DNA of 44,273 nucleotides. It comes from Fidelibacterota bacterium (lineage in GTDB: Bacteria; Fidelibacterota; Marinisomatia; SCGC-AAA003-L08; D37C17). Position numbers and translations under genes: made by a program. The stretch is taken from contig PCCQ01000025.1 in assembly GCA_002731795.1 (NCBI GenBank), positions 14,049 to 58,321 of the forward strand, written 5' to 3'. The stretch's first letter is position 1, and every line of letters begins with the position of its first letter. Below the pieces are notes generated by a model. That model saw nothing but the letters and a program-made list of their open reading frames with translations. It had not been told where the DNA came from and searched no databases. Below are positions 30,990 to 39,652 of this stretch, piece by piece.

Positions 30990-32807
30990 ATGAATCTATT
31001 GAAATCAATTGTAATATTAAATTTAACAGGGTTTTTACTAGCTGTTTGCCCTTCTGGTTTTTACGAAGATGACTGTGGTAACTGCTGGTTACCTTACTGC
31101 TATGACTATGTATCCCATAATGTAAGTTATGATTCATCAGAAAGTTCTTGCAATGGTCCTACAGAGATGTGGGTGATACCTGGAGATGAAGGTGATCCTT
31201 TCTTCAATAATTACTGTGATTCTTGTCCTGAAGGTTTTACACCAGATAATTGTGGCCACTGCTGGCAAGGATACTGCTATACTCTATTTGCTGATCCTCC
31301 CCATACTGTATTTTGGGATTTATCAGAGACTGAATGTATAGATGCAGGCTATGGATTTTACCCTCCAGGATCAAGTGATGGCGACCCGTATTTTGGATAT
31401 AATTGTGAAGGTTGTCCTGATGGAGAAATTGAAGATGATTGCGGTGTATGCAATACTGGAGAAGATAGTCCGTATTGGAATATGACATGCGGTGATTGTA
31501 ACGGAGATGCTAATGGATATGCAATGGTTGATGACTGTGGTGATTGTCAACTTTCCTACTGCTATGACTATATAACTCACGAATCTAACTTTGATACACC
31601 TTGTGATGGAGCAACAGAAGTTTTAGTCATGCCAGATAGTCCTTCAAACCCTTTATGGAATAGCGGATGTGATCCAAATGCGTGTCCTGATGACCAAGTT
31701 GAAGACTGCGCTGGAGTATGTGGTGGATTTGCAATGGTAGATGACTGTGGTGTATGTTCAGACAATTACTACTGCTATGATTATGTAACACATCAAACCA
31801 ATACAGACTTCCCTTGCGATGGACCAACTGAGATGATGGTTATGCCTGATAGTGACTATAACTCAGATTGGAATGCTTCATGTACAGATTGTGCAGGTGA
31901 AGTAAATGGATATGCAATGGTTGATGACTGTGGTGATTGCCAATCAGCATATTGCTATGATTATGTAACACATCAAACCAATACTGACTTCCCTTGCGAT
32001 GGACCAACTGAGATGATGGTTATGCCTGATGACCCTTCAAATCCTTATTGGAATAGCGAGTGCAGTGGATGCGCACCTGGCGATGTTATAAATGATGGCT
32101 CTATTGATGTGCTAGATGTGGTTGCAATTGTAAGTTATATACTAGGTAATAATCCATTAGCCCCTGATGTTATAGATTGTGCAGATTATGTTCAAGATGG
32201 TAGTGTCGATGTTCTTGATGTTGTAGCTATTGTTAATATCATAATTGATGGAAGAATTACATCAAGCGCAACAGAAGCTAACCTTAATATAAATGATAAC
32301 AAAGTAACATTACATGCTAATGGATTTATAGGAGCAGTTCAAATGACTATTAGTCATGACAGCAACTTCTCTATAAATTTAACTAATAAGGCAATGGTTG
32401 CTGATTATAATACTAATGGCAATAGTACATCTCTAATTATTGTTGCCCCTGATAGTGAAGAACTATTTTATACAAGTGGTAATTTCATTATTGAGGAAAT
32501 AATAGTAGCTAATGAAGAGAGCTATATACCTGTAGATATGCCAAGCGAGTTTATGGTAAGCAAGGCATACCCTAATCCTTTTAATCCATCTACAAGTGTT
32601 AGTATTTATGTTCCTACAAATGATTTTGTAAATGTTAGCGTATACAATGTCATGGGACAAAAAGTTGCAACTCTTTATAATGGGTCAATGGCTGCAGGAA
32701 ATCATATCATTAGATGGAATGCATCTAATATGACCAGTGGGATGTATTTCATTCGCACTGAATCAAAATCGGATGCATCAATTCAGAGAGTTTCTTTAGT
32801 TAAGTAA
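30990..32807 (+). CDS. Secreted Cys-rich repeat protein with dockerin type I and T9SS type A C-terminal domain; candidate heme/metal-binding
   Basis: 605 aa; RBS aaggag; repeats VDDCGDCxxxYCYDYVTHQTNTDFPCDGPTEMMVMP; dockerin DGSIDVLDVVAIVSYILG...DGSVDVLDVVAIVNIIIDG; C-term SKAYPNPFNPSTSVSIYV...NVMGQKVATLYNG...SGMYFIR. Confidence 0.8.
   Translation: MNLLKSIVILNLTGFLLAVCPSGFYEDDCGNCWLPYCYDYVSHNVSYDSSESSCNGPTEMWVIPGDEGDPFFNNYCDSCPEGFTPDNCGHCWQGYCYTLFADPPHTVFWDLSETECIDAGYGFYPPGSSDGDPYFGYNCEGCPDGEIEDDCGVCNTGEDSPYWNMTCGDCNGDANGYAMVDDCGDCQLSYCYDYITHESNFDTPCDGATEVLVMPDSPSNPLWNSGCDPNACPDDQVEDCAGVCGGFAMVDDCGVCSDNYYCYDYVTHQTNTDFPCDGPTEMMVMPDSDYNSDWNASCTDCAGEVNGYAMVDDCGDCQSAYCYDYVTHQTNTDFPCDGPTEMMVMPDDPSNPYWNSECSGCAPGDVINDGSIDVLDVVAIVSYILGNNPLAPDVIDCADYVQDGSVDVLDVVAIVNIIIDGRITSSATEANLNINDNKVTLHANGFIGAVQMTISHDSNFSINLTNKAMVADYNTNGNSTSLIIVAPDSEELFYTSGNFIIEEIIVANEESYIPVDMPSEFMVSKAYPNPFNPSTSVSIYVPTNDFVNVSVYNVMGQKVATLYNGSMAAGNHIIRWNASNMTSGMYFIRTESKSDASIQRVSLVK
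31773..32030 (+). repeat. Near-identical 78-bp direct repeats at 180-bp period (31773-31850 and 31953-32030)
   Basis: tgctatgattatgtaacacatcaaaccaata[c/t]... to ...atgatggttatgcctgat, one mismatch in 78 bp; 180 bp = 60 codons. Confidence 0.9.
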
Positions 32808-32819
32808 AACTATAAGACT

Positions 32820-32858
32820 GTACAAATGGGCATAATAGTATATTATGCCCATTTGTAC
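32820..32858 (+). other. Long perfect hairpin in the intergenic/leader region before hmuT
   Basis: GTACAAATGGGCATAAT - AGTAT - ATTATGCCCATTTGTAC, 17-bp perfect stem; no T-tract follows. Confidence 0.85.
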
Positions 32859-32876
32859 TATATAAGGAATAAAACT

Positions 32877-33731
32877 ATGAAAGTTATAATTAAAAGTATT
32901 TTAATCACATGGGTTGTAAGCTTTATTTTTGCTTCTCCATCTATAAAATCAGATAATAGATTAGTTACCATTGGAGGTAGCGTGACTGATATAGTTTTTG
33001 CTCTGGGTGAAGGAGACTTAGTGGTAGCAGTTGATCAATCGAGCACACTCCCTGAAAAAGTTAAAGATTTGCCTCAAGCTGGATATGTAAGAGCTATATC
33101 AGCAGAGGGAATACTTTCTATGCTCCCAACAAAAATATTAGCATCATCTGATATAGGTCCTCCTAATGTTATTAATCAATTAGAGTCATCTGGTGTAGAA
33201 TTTGAAATTTTTAATTCTCCAAAATCATTTAGAGATGTTATTAATCTTGTAGAACAAATCGCATCATTTTTAAATGTAGAAGAAAGAGGATTAAAACTCA
33301 AAGAGAAACTTATATCAGATCAAGAAAGAATTAATGAAATGAAAAAAGATTTAATAGATCCTCCAAGTATTGCTTTTTTCATGAATCCCTCAACTACTGG
33401 GAATTATAGTGCAGCAGGCAGTGGAACTAGAGCTGACTATCTAATAGATTTCATTGGTGGTATAAATGTTTTTAAAGATAGTTTTATACGATATAACAAA
33501 GTTAATAAAGAAACGATACTTGATTATAACCCAGATATAATATTTGTTGCATCCACAGGAAGTGGGGAAAATAGTAAGTCTGTTTTTCTTGATGATCCAA
33601 CTTTTAAAAATATAAGTGCTGTTAAAAACAATAAAATTATTTTTCTGGATTTAGGTTATCACCTTACTTTTGGAAGTGTGTTTGGAGAATCAGCTATTCT
33701 TGCGTTAAGTTTAGTACTAGGTGATGAGTAA
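32877..33731 (+). CDS. hmuT: Hemin ABC transporter substrate-binding protein
   Basis: Start moved from 32826 to ATG at 32877 (signal MKVIIKSILITWVVSFIFASP, upstream aagg). RLVTIGGSVTDIVFALGEGDLVVAVDQSSTLPEKVKDLPQAGYVRAISAEGILSMLPTKILASSDIGPP. Confidence 0.9.
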   Translation: MKVIIKSILITWVVSFIFASPSIKSDNRLVTIGGSVTDIVFALGEGDLVVAVDQSSTLPEKVKDLPQAGYVRAISAEGILSMLPTKILASSDIGPPNVINQLESSGVEFEIFNSPKSFRDVINLVEQIASFLNVEERGLKLKEKLISDQERINEMKKDLIDPPSIAFFMNPSTTGNYSAAGSGTRADYLIDFIGGINVFKDSFIRYNKVNKETILDYNPDIIFVASTGSGENSKSVFLDDPTFKNISAVKNNKIIFLDLGYHLTFGSVFGESAILALSLVLGDE

Positions 33732-34791
33732 AAAATATGAAAAAAATACAATAATATTTTTAATAGGATTATTTCTCCTTGCAATAATTTCACTAGTTTC
33801 AACAACAATTGGTCCCGTAAAAATATCTATACTCCAGATTATAGATATTCTTTTTGAAAGTATTAACATTAATACGAATTTAAGTTCATCTGAAATAAGT
33901 CAAGCCTTTAAAACTGTAGTTATAGATATTAGATTACCTCGAATTTTGATGGGTATAATTGTTGGAATTGCGTTAGGAATTTCTGGAGCAATACTTCAAG
34001 GACTTTTTAGAAATCCACTTATTGACCCCGGCTTTATTGGTGTTTCAAGTGGAGCGGCAATTGGTGCCATGTTTGTGATTATGTTTTCACAATTAATAGC
34101 TATAGAAAATAATTTTTATATTCAATTCCTATTACCAGTATTTGCTATGTCGGGAGGTTTAAGTACTACTATTCTAGTATATAAAATGTCACAAATGTCA
34201 GGAAAAACAAATATCATGGCTATGCTCTTATCAGGAATAGCTGTTAATGCATTTTCTGGATCAATTATTGGATTTTTAGTATATAGAGCTTCTGATATGG
34301 AATTAAGAAGTTTTACATTTTGGACTCTGGGAAGTCTTGATAATTCAAATTGGCTAATAGTATCAATTGCAGTTGTTGCAATTTTAATACCAATTATTAT
34401 ATCGATTAATTTAAGAAAAAAATTAGATATTTTTATGCTTGGAGATGCTGAAGCTGGATATCTTGGACTAAATATAGAGAAATTAAAAAAAAGAATAATT
34501 TTTATATCAGCTCTTATGGTTGGAGTTACTGTTGCATTTTGTGGTATGATTGGTTTTATTGGTTTAGTGACGCCTCATCTTGTTAGATTAATAATGGGGC
34601 CAAGTCACAAAACATTAATATTTGGATCAGCGATATTAGGAGCTATAATATTAATTCTTGCAGATTTTATTTCAAGAATTATTATTGCTCCAGCTCAGCT
34701 TCCTATAGGTATAATAACCTCAGCATTAGGGGCACCTTTCTTTCTATGGTTAATTGTTTCACAAAAACAAAAAATTAGATATGAAAAATAA
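33724..34791 (+). CDS. hmuU: Hemin ABC transporter permease (FecCD/BtuC family)
   Basis: IRLPRILMGIIVGIALGISGAILQGLFRNPLIDPGFIGVSSGAAIGA; GFIGLVTPHLVRLIMGPSHK. Confidence 0.92.
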   Translation: MSKKYEKNTIIFLIGLFLLAIISLVSTTIGPVKISILQIIDILFESININTNLSSSEISQAFKTVVIDIRLPRILMGIIVGIALGISGAILQGLFRNPLIDPGFIGVSSGAAIGAMFVIMFSQLIAIENNFYIQFLLPVFAMSGGLSTTILVYKMSQMSGKTNIMAMLLSGIAVNAFSGSIIGFLVYRASDMELRSFTFWTLGSLDNSNWLIVSIAVVAILIPIIISINLRKKLDIFMLGDAEAGYLGLNIEKLKKRIIFISALMVGVTVAFCGMIGFIGLVTPHLVRLIMGPSHKTLIFGSAILGAIILILADFISRIIIAPAQLPIGIITSALGAPFFLWLIVSQKQKIRYEK

Positions 34792-35572
34792 ATCAACTAA
34801 TATTTTAACTGTAGTAGATGTCTCTTACGAAATAAATGATATTACAATAAATAAGGGTATCAATTTTAATATAAACCTCGGAGAAATAGTTTCAATAATT
34901 GGTCCGAATGGTTCTGGCAAAACAACCTTATTAAGATTAATATCAGGTGATATTGTTCCTTCATATGGAAATATTGAGTTTAGAGAAAAAGATTTAAATA
35001 ATTATGACCCAAAAGAGATATCAACTATGCGTGCTGTACTTCCACAAAATAGCCACATCTCATTTCCGTTTACTGTTAATGAAATAATTCAAATGGGAAG
35101 ATTTCCACATCCTGAAAATTATAAATCAGATAAGACTATTGTCGATGATTTAATTAAAACTTTTGATTTAAATGATTTTTTAGGGCGCGATTTTACCTCA
35201 TTGTCAGGAGGTGAAAAACAACGAGTACAACTAGCAAGAGTTTTTGCACAGATTTGGTCTGAAGATAGCTATAATGGGAAATTACTAGTTTTAGATGAAC
35301 CAACATCATTTCTAGATATTAAACATCAACTTGATTTTTTTGAAATTATTAATGATTTTAAAAATAATGGTTTGACAATTATTATGGTATTGCATGATAT
35401 AAATCATGCAAGTTCGTTTTCAGATAAAATAGGGATGATGAAAAAAACAGAATTAATTTATTTTGGAGATACTAGAGATGTAATAAATTCTCAAAATTTA
35501 AATGATGTTTTTGATATAAATCTTAAACTTATTAATATTGATTCTAATGGAAGAAAATTAATCTATCTATAA
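34781..35572 (+). CDS. hmuV: Hemin ABC transporter ATP-binding protein
   Basis: IIGPNGSGKTTLLRLISGDIVPSYG; LSGGEKQRVQLARVFAQIW; LLVLDEPTSFLDIKHQ; start probably ATG 34781 overlapping hmuU. Confidence 0.92.
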   Translation: MKNKSTNILTVVDVSYEINDITINKGINFNINLGEIVSIIGPNGSGKTTLLRLISGDIVPSYGNIEFREKDLNNYDPKEISTMRAVLPQNSHISFPFTVNEIIQMGRFPHPENYKSDKTIVDDLIKTFDLNDFLGRDFTSLSGGEKQRVQLARVFAQIWSEDSYNGKLLVLDEPTSFLDIKHQLDFFEIINDFKNNGLTIIMVLHDINHASSFSDKIGMMKKTELIYFGDTRDVINSQNLNDVFDINLKLINIDSNGRKLIYL

Positions 35573-35586
35573 TTAAGGATTTAAAA

Positions 35587-36096
35587 ATGAATGAAGTTAT
35601 AAAAGAAAAAAATAATTTAATTAATAATATGAGCTCATTAATCCTTGGAACTACAAACAATAAGAACCTTCCTAATTCTAGCTATGCTCCATTTGGTATT
35701 GATAATGAAAATAACTTTTATATTTTTATTAGTGAGTTATCAAAACACACAAAAAATATAATGTTAAATCCAAATGTCTCACTTATGATTATTGAAGATG
35801 AATCTAAATCTAAAACCATTTTTGCTAGAAAGCGTCTAACAATAACTGGTAAGGCGTCAATAATAAACAGGAATGAAAAAGATTGGAATCAAAAAATAAA
35901 AATTTTAGAAAATAAATTTGATGATACATTTACTTACTTAAAAAATATGGAGGACTTCCATCTATTTAAAATTACTCCAATATCAGGATTACTAGTATTT
36001 GGATTTGCAAAAGCATTTAATCTTGAAGGACCTGAATTAGTAAATGTTGTTCATCTTAATGAAAAAGGTCACAGGCCTAAAAAGGAGAAACAATGA
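35587..36096 (+). CDS. hugZ: HugZ-family heme utilization protein (PNPOx-like split-barrel fold)
   Basis: SSYAPFGIDNENNFYIFISELSKHTKNIMLNPNVSLMIIEDESKSKTIFARKRLTITGKA; EDFHLFKITPISGLLVFGFAKAF. Confidence 0.85.
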   Translation: MNEVIKEKNNLINNMSSLILGTTNNKNLPNSSYAPFGIDNENNFYIFISELSKHTKNIMLNPNVSLMIIEDESKSKTIFARKRLTITGKASIINRNEKDWNQKIKILENKFDDTFTYLKNMEDFHLFKITPISGLLVFGFAKAFNLEGPELVNVVHLNEKGHRPKKEKQ

Positions 36097-36626
36097 AAAG
36101 AATTTTAACTATAATTTTATTTAATTTTATATTTTCAGCACCTGAACTAGTAATTGGTGAAGAACGAATTGCACCAGGTATTAAATTTATTTTTGAAGGT
36201 GCAATAAAAGATCATATTATGCCACATAAAATGCATTTAGATGAAAACTTAACTCATGTCCATATTGAAGCCAGGGTAAATTGGGATACTTCAAATATTC
36301 CTGAGGGAGCAGTTAAAGGTGGATTTGTACCCTATCTTCACATAACTGCAGTCGTAACTAATGAAAAAACCGGCCTTAGGACTTTTATAGACTTAGTACC
36401 ACATATCAACTTGATCGATAATTTTCATTATGCTAGAAATATTTCTTTACCTGGATCAATTGATGATAATTATAGCGTAGAGTTCAATATTATACCTCCA
36501 ACACATATAGATTTAGCTCTACATAAAGATTGGCATGATCTATATGGAGATAATCTAATTTCATCAAACAGTTTTAATTACAAAAAAGTAAATTTCAAAG
36601 AAATCGCTAAAGCTAGACGCCATTAA
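36093..36626 (+). CDS. P19/Tp34-family periplasmic iron-binding protein
   Basis: 177 aa; signal peptide; DHIMPHKMHLDENLTHVHIEARVNWD; GGFVPYLHITAVVTNEKTGLRTFIDLVPHINLIDNFHYARNISLPG follows the P19 pattern (DIHLEA / IPYL / TG / PHYG.NI). Confidence 0.75.
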   Translation: MKRILTIILFNFIFSAPELVIGEERIAPGIKFIFEGAIKDHIMPHKMHLDENLTHVHIEARVNWDTSNIPEGAVKGGFVPYLHITAVVTNEKTGLRTFIDLVPHINLIDNFHYARNISLPGSIDDNYSVEFNIIPPTHIDLALHKDWHDLYGDNLISSNSFNYKKVNFKEIAKARRH

Positions 36627-37413
36627 CAATTAGTCCAATAAGAAGTATAACGTCAAATATATCAATATTTAAATCTTGATTTATATCATGTAATTCAAAA
36701 TCTGTAGTTTCTAAATTAGAAGATAGAATAAAATCTAATAGTGAAATAATATCAAGTATATTAATACTTGAATCTTGATTAATATCTCCATCTAGAAGAC
36801 ATGTATTGTTATTTCCTCCACAGACGCCACAATAATCCATCCCAAACGTACAATCTATATCATCATTGTACAATACAGATATACGTCCGCTGCTACCCAC
36901 ATCATTATAATAGTTATATGGCCATATTTTAATAAAATTCTGTCCATCAGCAGTCCTAACTATTAACTGATTATCTGAAGGTACAAGTGTGTAGTTATTA
37001 TCAAAATCAAAATCTCCCCATGTTTCTAATGAGGGACTTGTTGACCCCCAAGACATTGTGTGTGTTGATAAATCATAAAAAGTTTGTAACATTGTATCCT
37101 GATGAAATTCTGTATTCATTGGAACTGCAGTTAAATTATTAAATTGGTCTGCGGTCCATATATTAATAGAATCAACAGATGCTCCACCAAATCCATTACC
37201 AGAAGTACCACTATTTGTTTTAATGTGATTCCTCTGAAATGCTATATCCCACCCTAAAGAATTCTCAGGATCAGAAATTACAACCTCTGAATGCAATGCA
37301 AAATTATAGTATACCCAAGAGCTATAGCTACTTGCATCAATCTCAATTGAATAGTTTTCAGAGAATATAATAGATAGATATATAAAAGATACCAAGTTTA
37401 AATATTTATTCAT
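36613..37413 (-). CDS. HmuY-like heme-binding domain protein with C-terminal dockerin type I
   Basis: IDASSYSSWVYYNFALHSEVVI...LGWDIAFQRNHIKTNSGTSGNGFGGASVD is the HmuY-family signature; C-term DGDINQDSSINILDIISLLDFIL...HDINQDLNIDIFDVILLIGLIV is a dockerin pair. Confidence 0.82.
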   Translation of the reverse strand: MNKYLNLVSFIYLSIIFSENYSIEIDASSYSSWVYYNFALHSEVVISDPENSLGWDIAFQRNHIKTNSGTSGNGFGGASVDSINIWTADQFNNLTAVPMNTEFHQDTMLQTFYDLSTHTMSWGSTSPSLETWGDFDFDNNYTLVPSDNQLIVRTADGQNFIKIWPYNYYNDVGSSGRISVLYNDDIDCTFGMDYCGVCGGNNNTCLLDGDINQDSSINILDIISLLDFILSSNLETTDFELHDINQDLNIDIFDVILLIGLIVNGV

Positions 37414-39643
37414 TTTTCATTTCCTTTTTAAAATTAATAACCAAGTTAAAATAAAATCTTCTACCAGGATCATAACTGGTAAGTATATCTGGGCTTTCGT
37501 CGCCTAATCTTTTTGGATCCTTATAATCAAAAAGATTTTTAACTCCCACATTCCAATAAATATTTGGCAAAGAAAATGAAATAAAAGTATTGGAAATAGA
37601 ATATGCATCCAGATTGTTATCATAAAGAGTTTTACCAGTTAAATATCTGTTAGAAAGTGTGAATTTTATATTATCATTAAACGAATAAGAAAAAATAGTT
37701 TTAATTGAATATTTACTAACTCCATCAAGGTAAAATCTATATTTCTCAGGAGCATCCGTTATACTAAAAGTGAACATTAAAGAAGCTTTGTCAATTAAGT
37801 TATTAAAATTCCAAGATGTATTTAGACCATATAATACAACCTTATCAAAATTTTTTGATTGGTAGTATGAATCTCCATCAACTTCAGTGTTTGGATCGAT
37901 AAGTTTATAGCCAATTCTGTTATAATCATTACTATAGTATAATTCTAATGAAGAACTCTTGCTATCTTCATAAGAGAAACTAAAGTAATTAGATGTTTGA
38001 GGCTTTAAATCTGGATTTCCATAGATGGGAGGACTGTGCTCAGGAAATTCGTAATATAATTCTTTAACCGTTGGAGATCTATAATTTGAGCTTAAATTGA
38101 TTCTAAATATATGATTATTGAAATCTTTTTTTATACCAATTGATGGTGAAAATTTAAATTTATATGAGTTATTATAGTTTATTCTTATTCCACTATTAAT
38201 AAAAAGATTATCACTTTGCTTAAAGTTATCAGCAACATAGAATGAATATCTACTTGATGAAAAGGTTGTATCAATATTAAAAATTGAAGGGTAAGTTACA
38301 TTATTCTGCTGGTCGATAATATTTTTACTTGAAGTTTCGTTATAGATAGCTTCAAAACCAGTGATTAAAATATGATTATTTAAAGATGCTGTTTTATATA
38401 TAGCATTAATTGCACTAAAATTAGACTCTCCCCAATCAAAAACTTCTTCATCTATAATTTGTTGATCATAATCGCCATAATAGTATGGATATCTAATGTT
38501 TTTTGTATACAATTCATTCTGAATAGAAATTGTAAAATTAGTTTTACTATTAATTATCTTTGAGTATTTCAATATATAATTTACGTCTCTATAAATGGGA
38601 AGTTCAGGTGCATCTACTATACTACCTGTAGGTATACCATAAAAAACTTCCTGCGCTCCACTTGTTTTAACTTTTTTAAATATATTTCTATCATATTTTT
38701 TTAAATAAAAACTCAAATTACTATCTTTATCAATTTTAAAGTTGAAATTACTTGATATTATATTACTTTCATTTTCATCAAGAGTCTTATCAATTCTATT
38801 CGACGTTGATTCTTGTGCAGGAGTTAAATCATATCCATTAGAATATTTATTGCTAAAGCTTAATGCAAAACTAATTTTTTTATAATCAAAACCAAGATTA
38901 AATGAGTTATTTATTACCATAGGATCATCATAATTTTTTGAATACTCAAGCCAATAACTGTTTGTTTTTTGTTTAGATATTAAATTAACTACTCCACCTA
39001 CAGCACCTGAGCCATATAAAGTTGACATTCCACCGCGAACGACTTCAATATTTTGAATATTTGATAAATTAATCATTTCAAAATCTACATTTCCTGCATG
39101 CTCTCCAGAGATTCTTTGACCATCTATCAGGAATGCTATATTATTAGTTTGATATCCTTGTATTTTCATTGTTGGTACACCATGAGGGTCCCAAATGAAT
39201 TGAATATTAGGAATTGTATTTTCAAGTACTTCAATAACATTTGAAGAACCCGAACTCTTTATTTTTTCCTCTGTAATAACATGGGTAACTACAGGAGTAT
39301 CTTTTAAATTCATAATACTAGTATTTTCACTAATTTGAATTTCTTCTGATGCTATGGGATCAAGTTTTAGAATAATTTTTTTTAACTTAGAATTTTGGGG
39401 ATTATAAATAATTTCTTGATCTCTATATCCTATATGTTCAATAATGACCTTGTATTCTTTTTCTTGATCAATACTTATTGAAAAATATCCATCCTGATTT
39501 GAGATTGCATATAATGAAATTTCAGGAATGATTACTGATGCATTCGATATAGGGTTATTATTTATATCATAAATGAAGCCCTCTATATTCTGGACTGCAA
39601 ATATTAAATGAATACATAATATAAAATATAATTTACTTTTCAT
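37406..39643 (-). CDS. TonB-dependent heme receptor, HmuR/HemR type
   Basis: 745 aa; CarboxypepD_reg-like N-term, plug VLENTIPNIQFIWDPHGVPTMKIQGYQTNNIAFLIDGQRI; NYRSPTVKELYYEFPEHSPPIYGNPDLKPQ matches the FRAP-His-NPDL heme receptor motif; barrel end RRFYFNLVINFK. Confidence 0.88.
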   Translation of the reverse strand: MKSKLYFILCIHLIFAVQNIEGFIYDINNNPISNASVIIPEISLYAISNQDGYFSISIDQEKEYKVIIEHIGYRDQEIIYNPQNSKLKKIILKLDPIASEEIQISENTSIMNLKDTPVVTHVITEEKIKSSGSSNVIEVLENTIPNIQFIWDPHGVPTMKIQGYQTNNIAFLIDGQRISGEHAGNVDFEMINLSNIQNIEVVRGGMSTLYGSGAVGGVVNLISKQKTNSYWLEYSKNYDDPMVINNSFNLGFDYKKISFALSFSNKYSNGYDLTPAQESTSNRIDKTLDENESNIISSNFNFKIDKDSNLSFYLKKYDRNIFKKVKTSGAQEVFYGIPTGSIVDAPELPIYRDVNYILKYSKIINSKTNFTISIQNELYTKNIRYPYYYGDYDQQIIDEEVFDWGESNFSAINAIYKTASLNNHILITGFEAIYNETSSKNIIDQQNNVTYPSIFNIDTTFSSSRYSFYVADNFKQSDNLFINSGIRINYNNSYKFKFSPSIGIKKDFNNHIFRINLSSNYRSPTVKELYYEFPEHSPPIYGNPDLKPQTSNYFSFSYEDSKSSSLELYYSNDYNRIGYKLIDPNTEVDGDSYYQSKNFDKVVLYGLNTSWNFNNLIDKASLMFTFSITDAPEKYRFYLDGVSKYSIKTIFSYSFNDNIKFTLSNRYLTGKTLYDNNLDAYSISNTFISFSLPNIYWNVGVKNLFDYKDPKRLGDESPDILTSYDPGRRFYFNLVINFKKEMKNE

Positions 39644-39652
39644 GCTTCTAAA

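Noticed and set aside
31237-31827. Minus-strand ORFs inside the Cys-rich repeat gene (31237-31488, 31371-31580, 31577-31765, 31627-31827)
   Set aside because: Antisense frames of a repetitive gene; low-complexity products and no supporting context.
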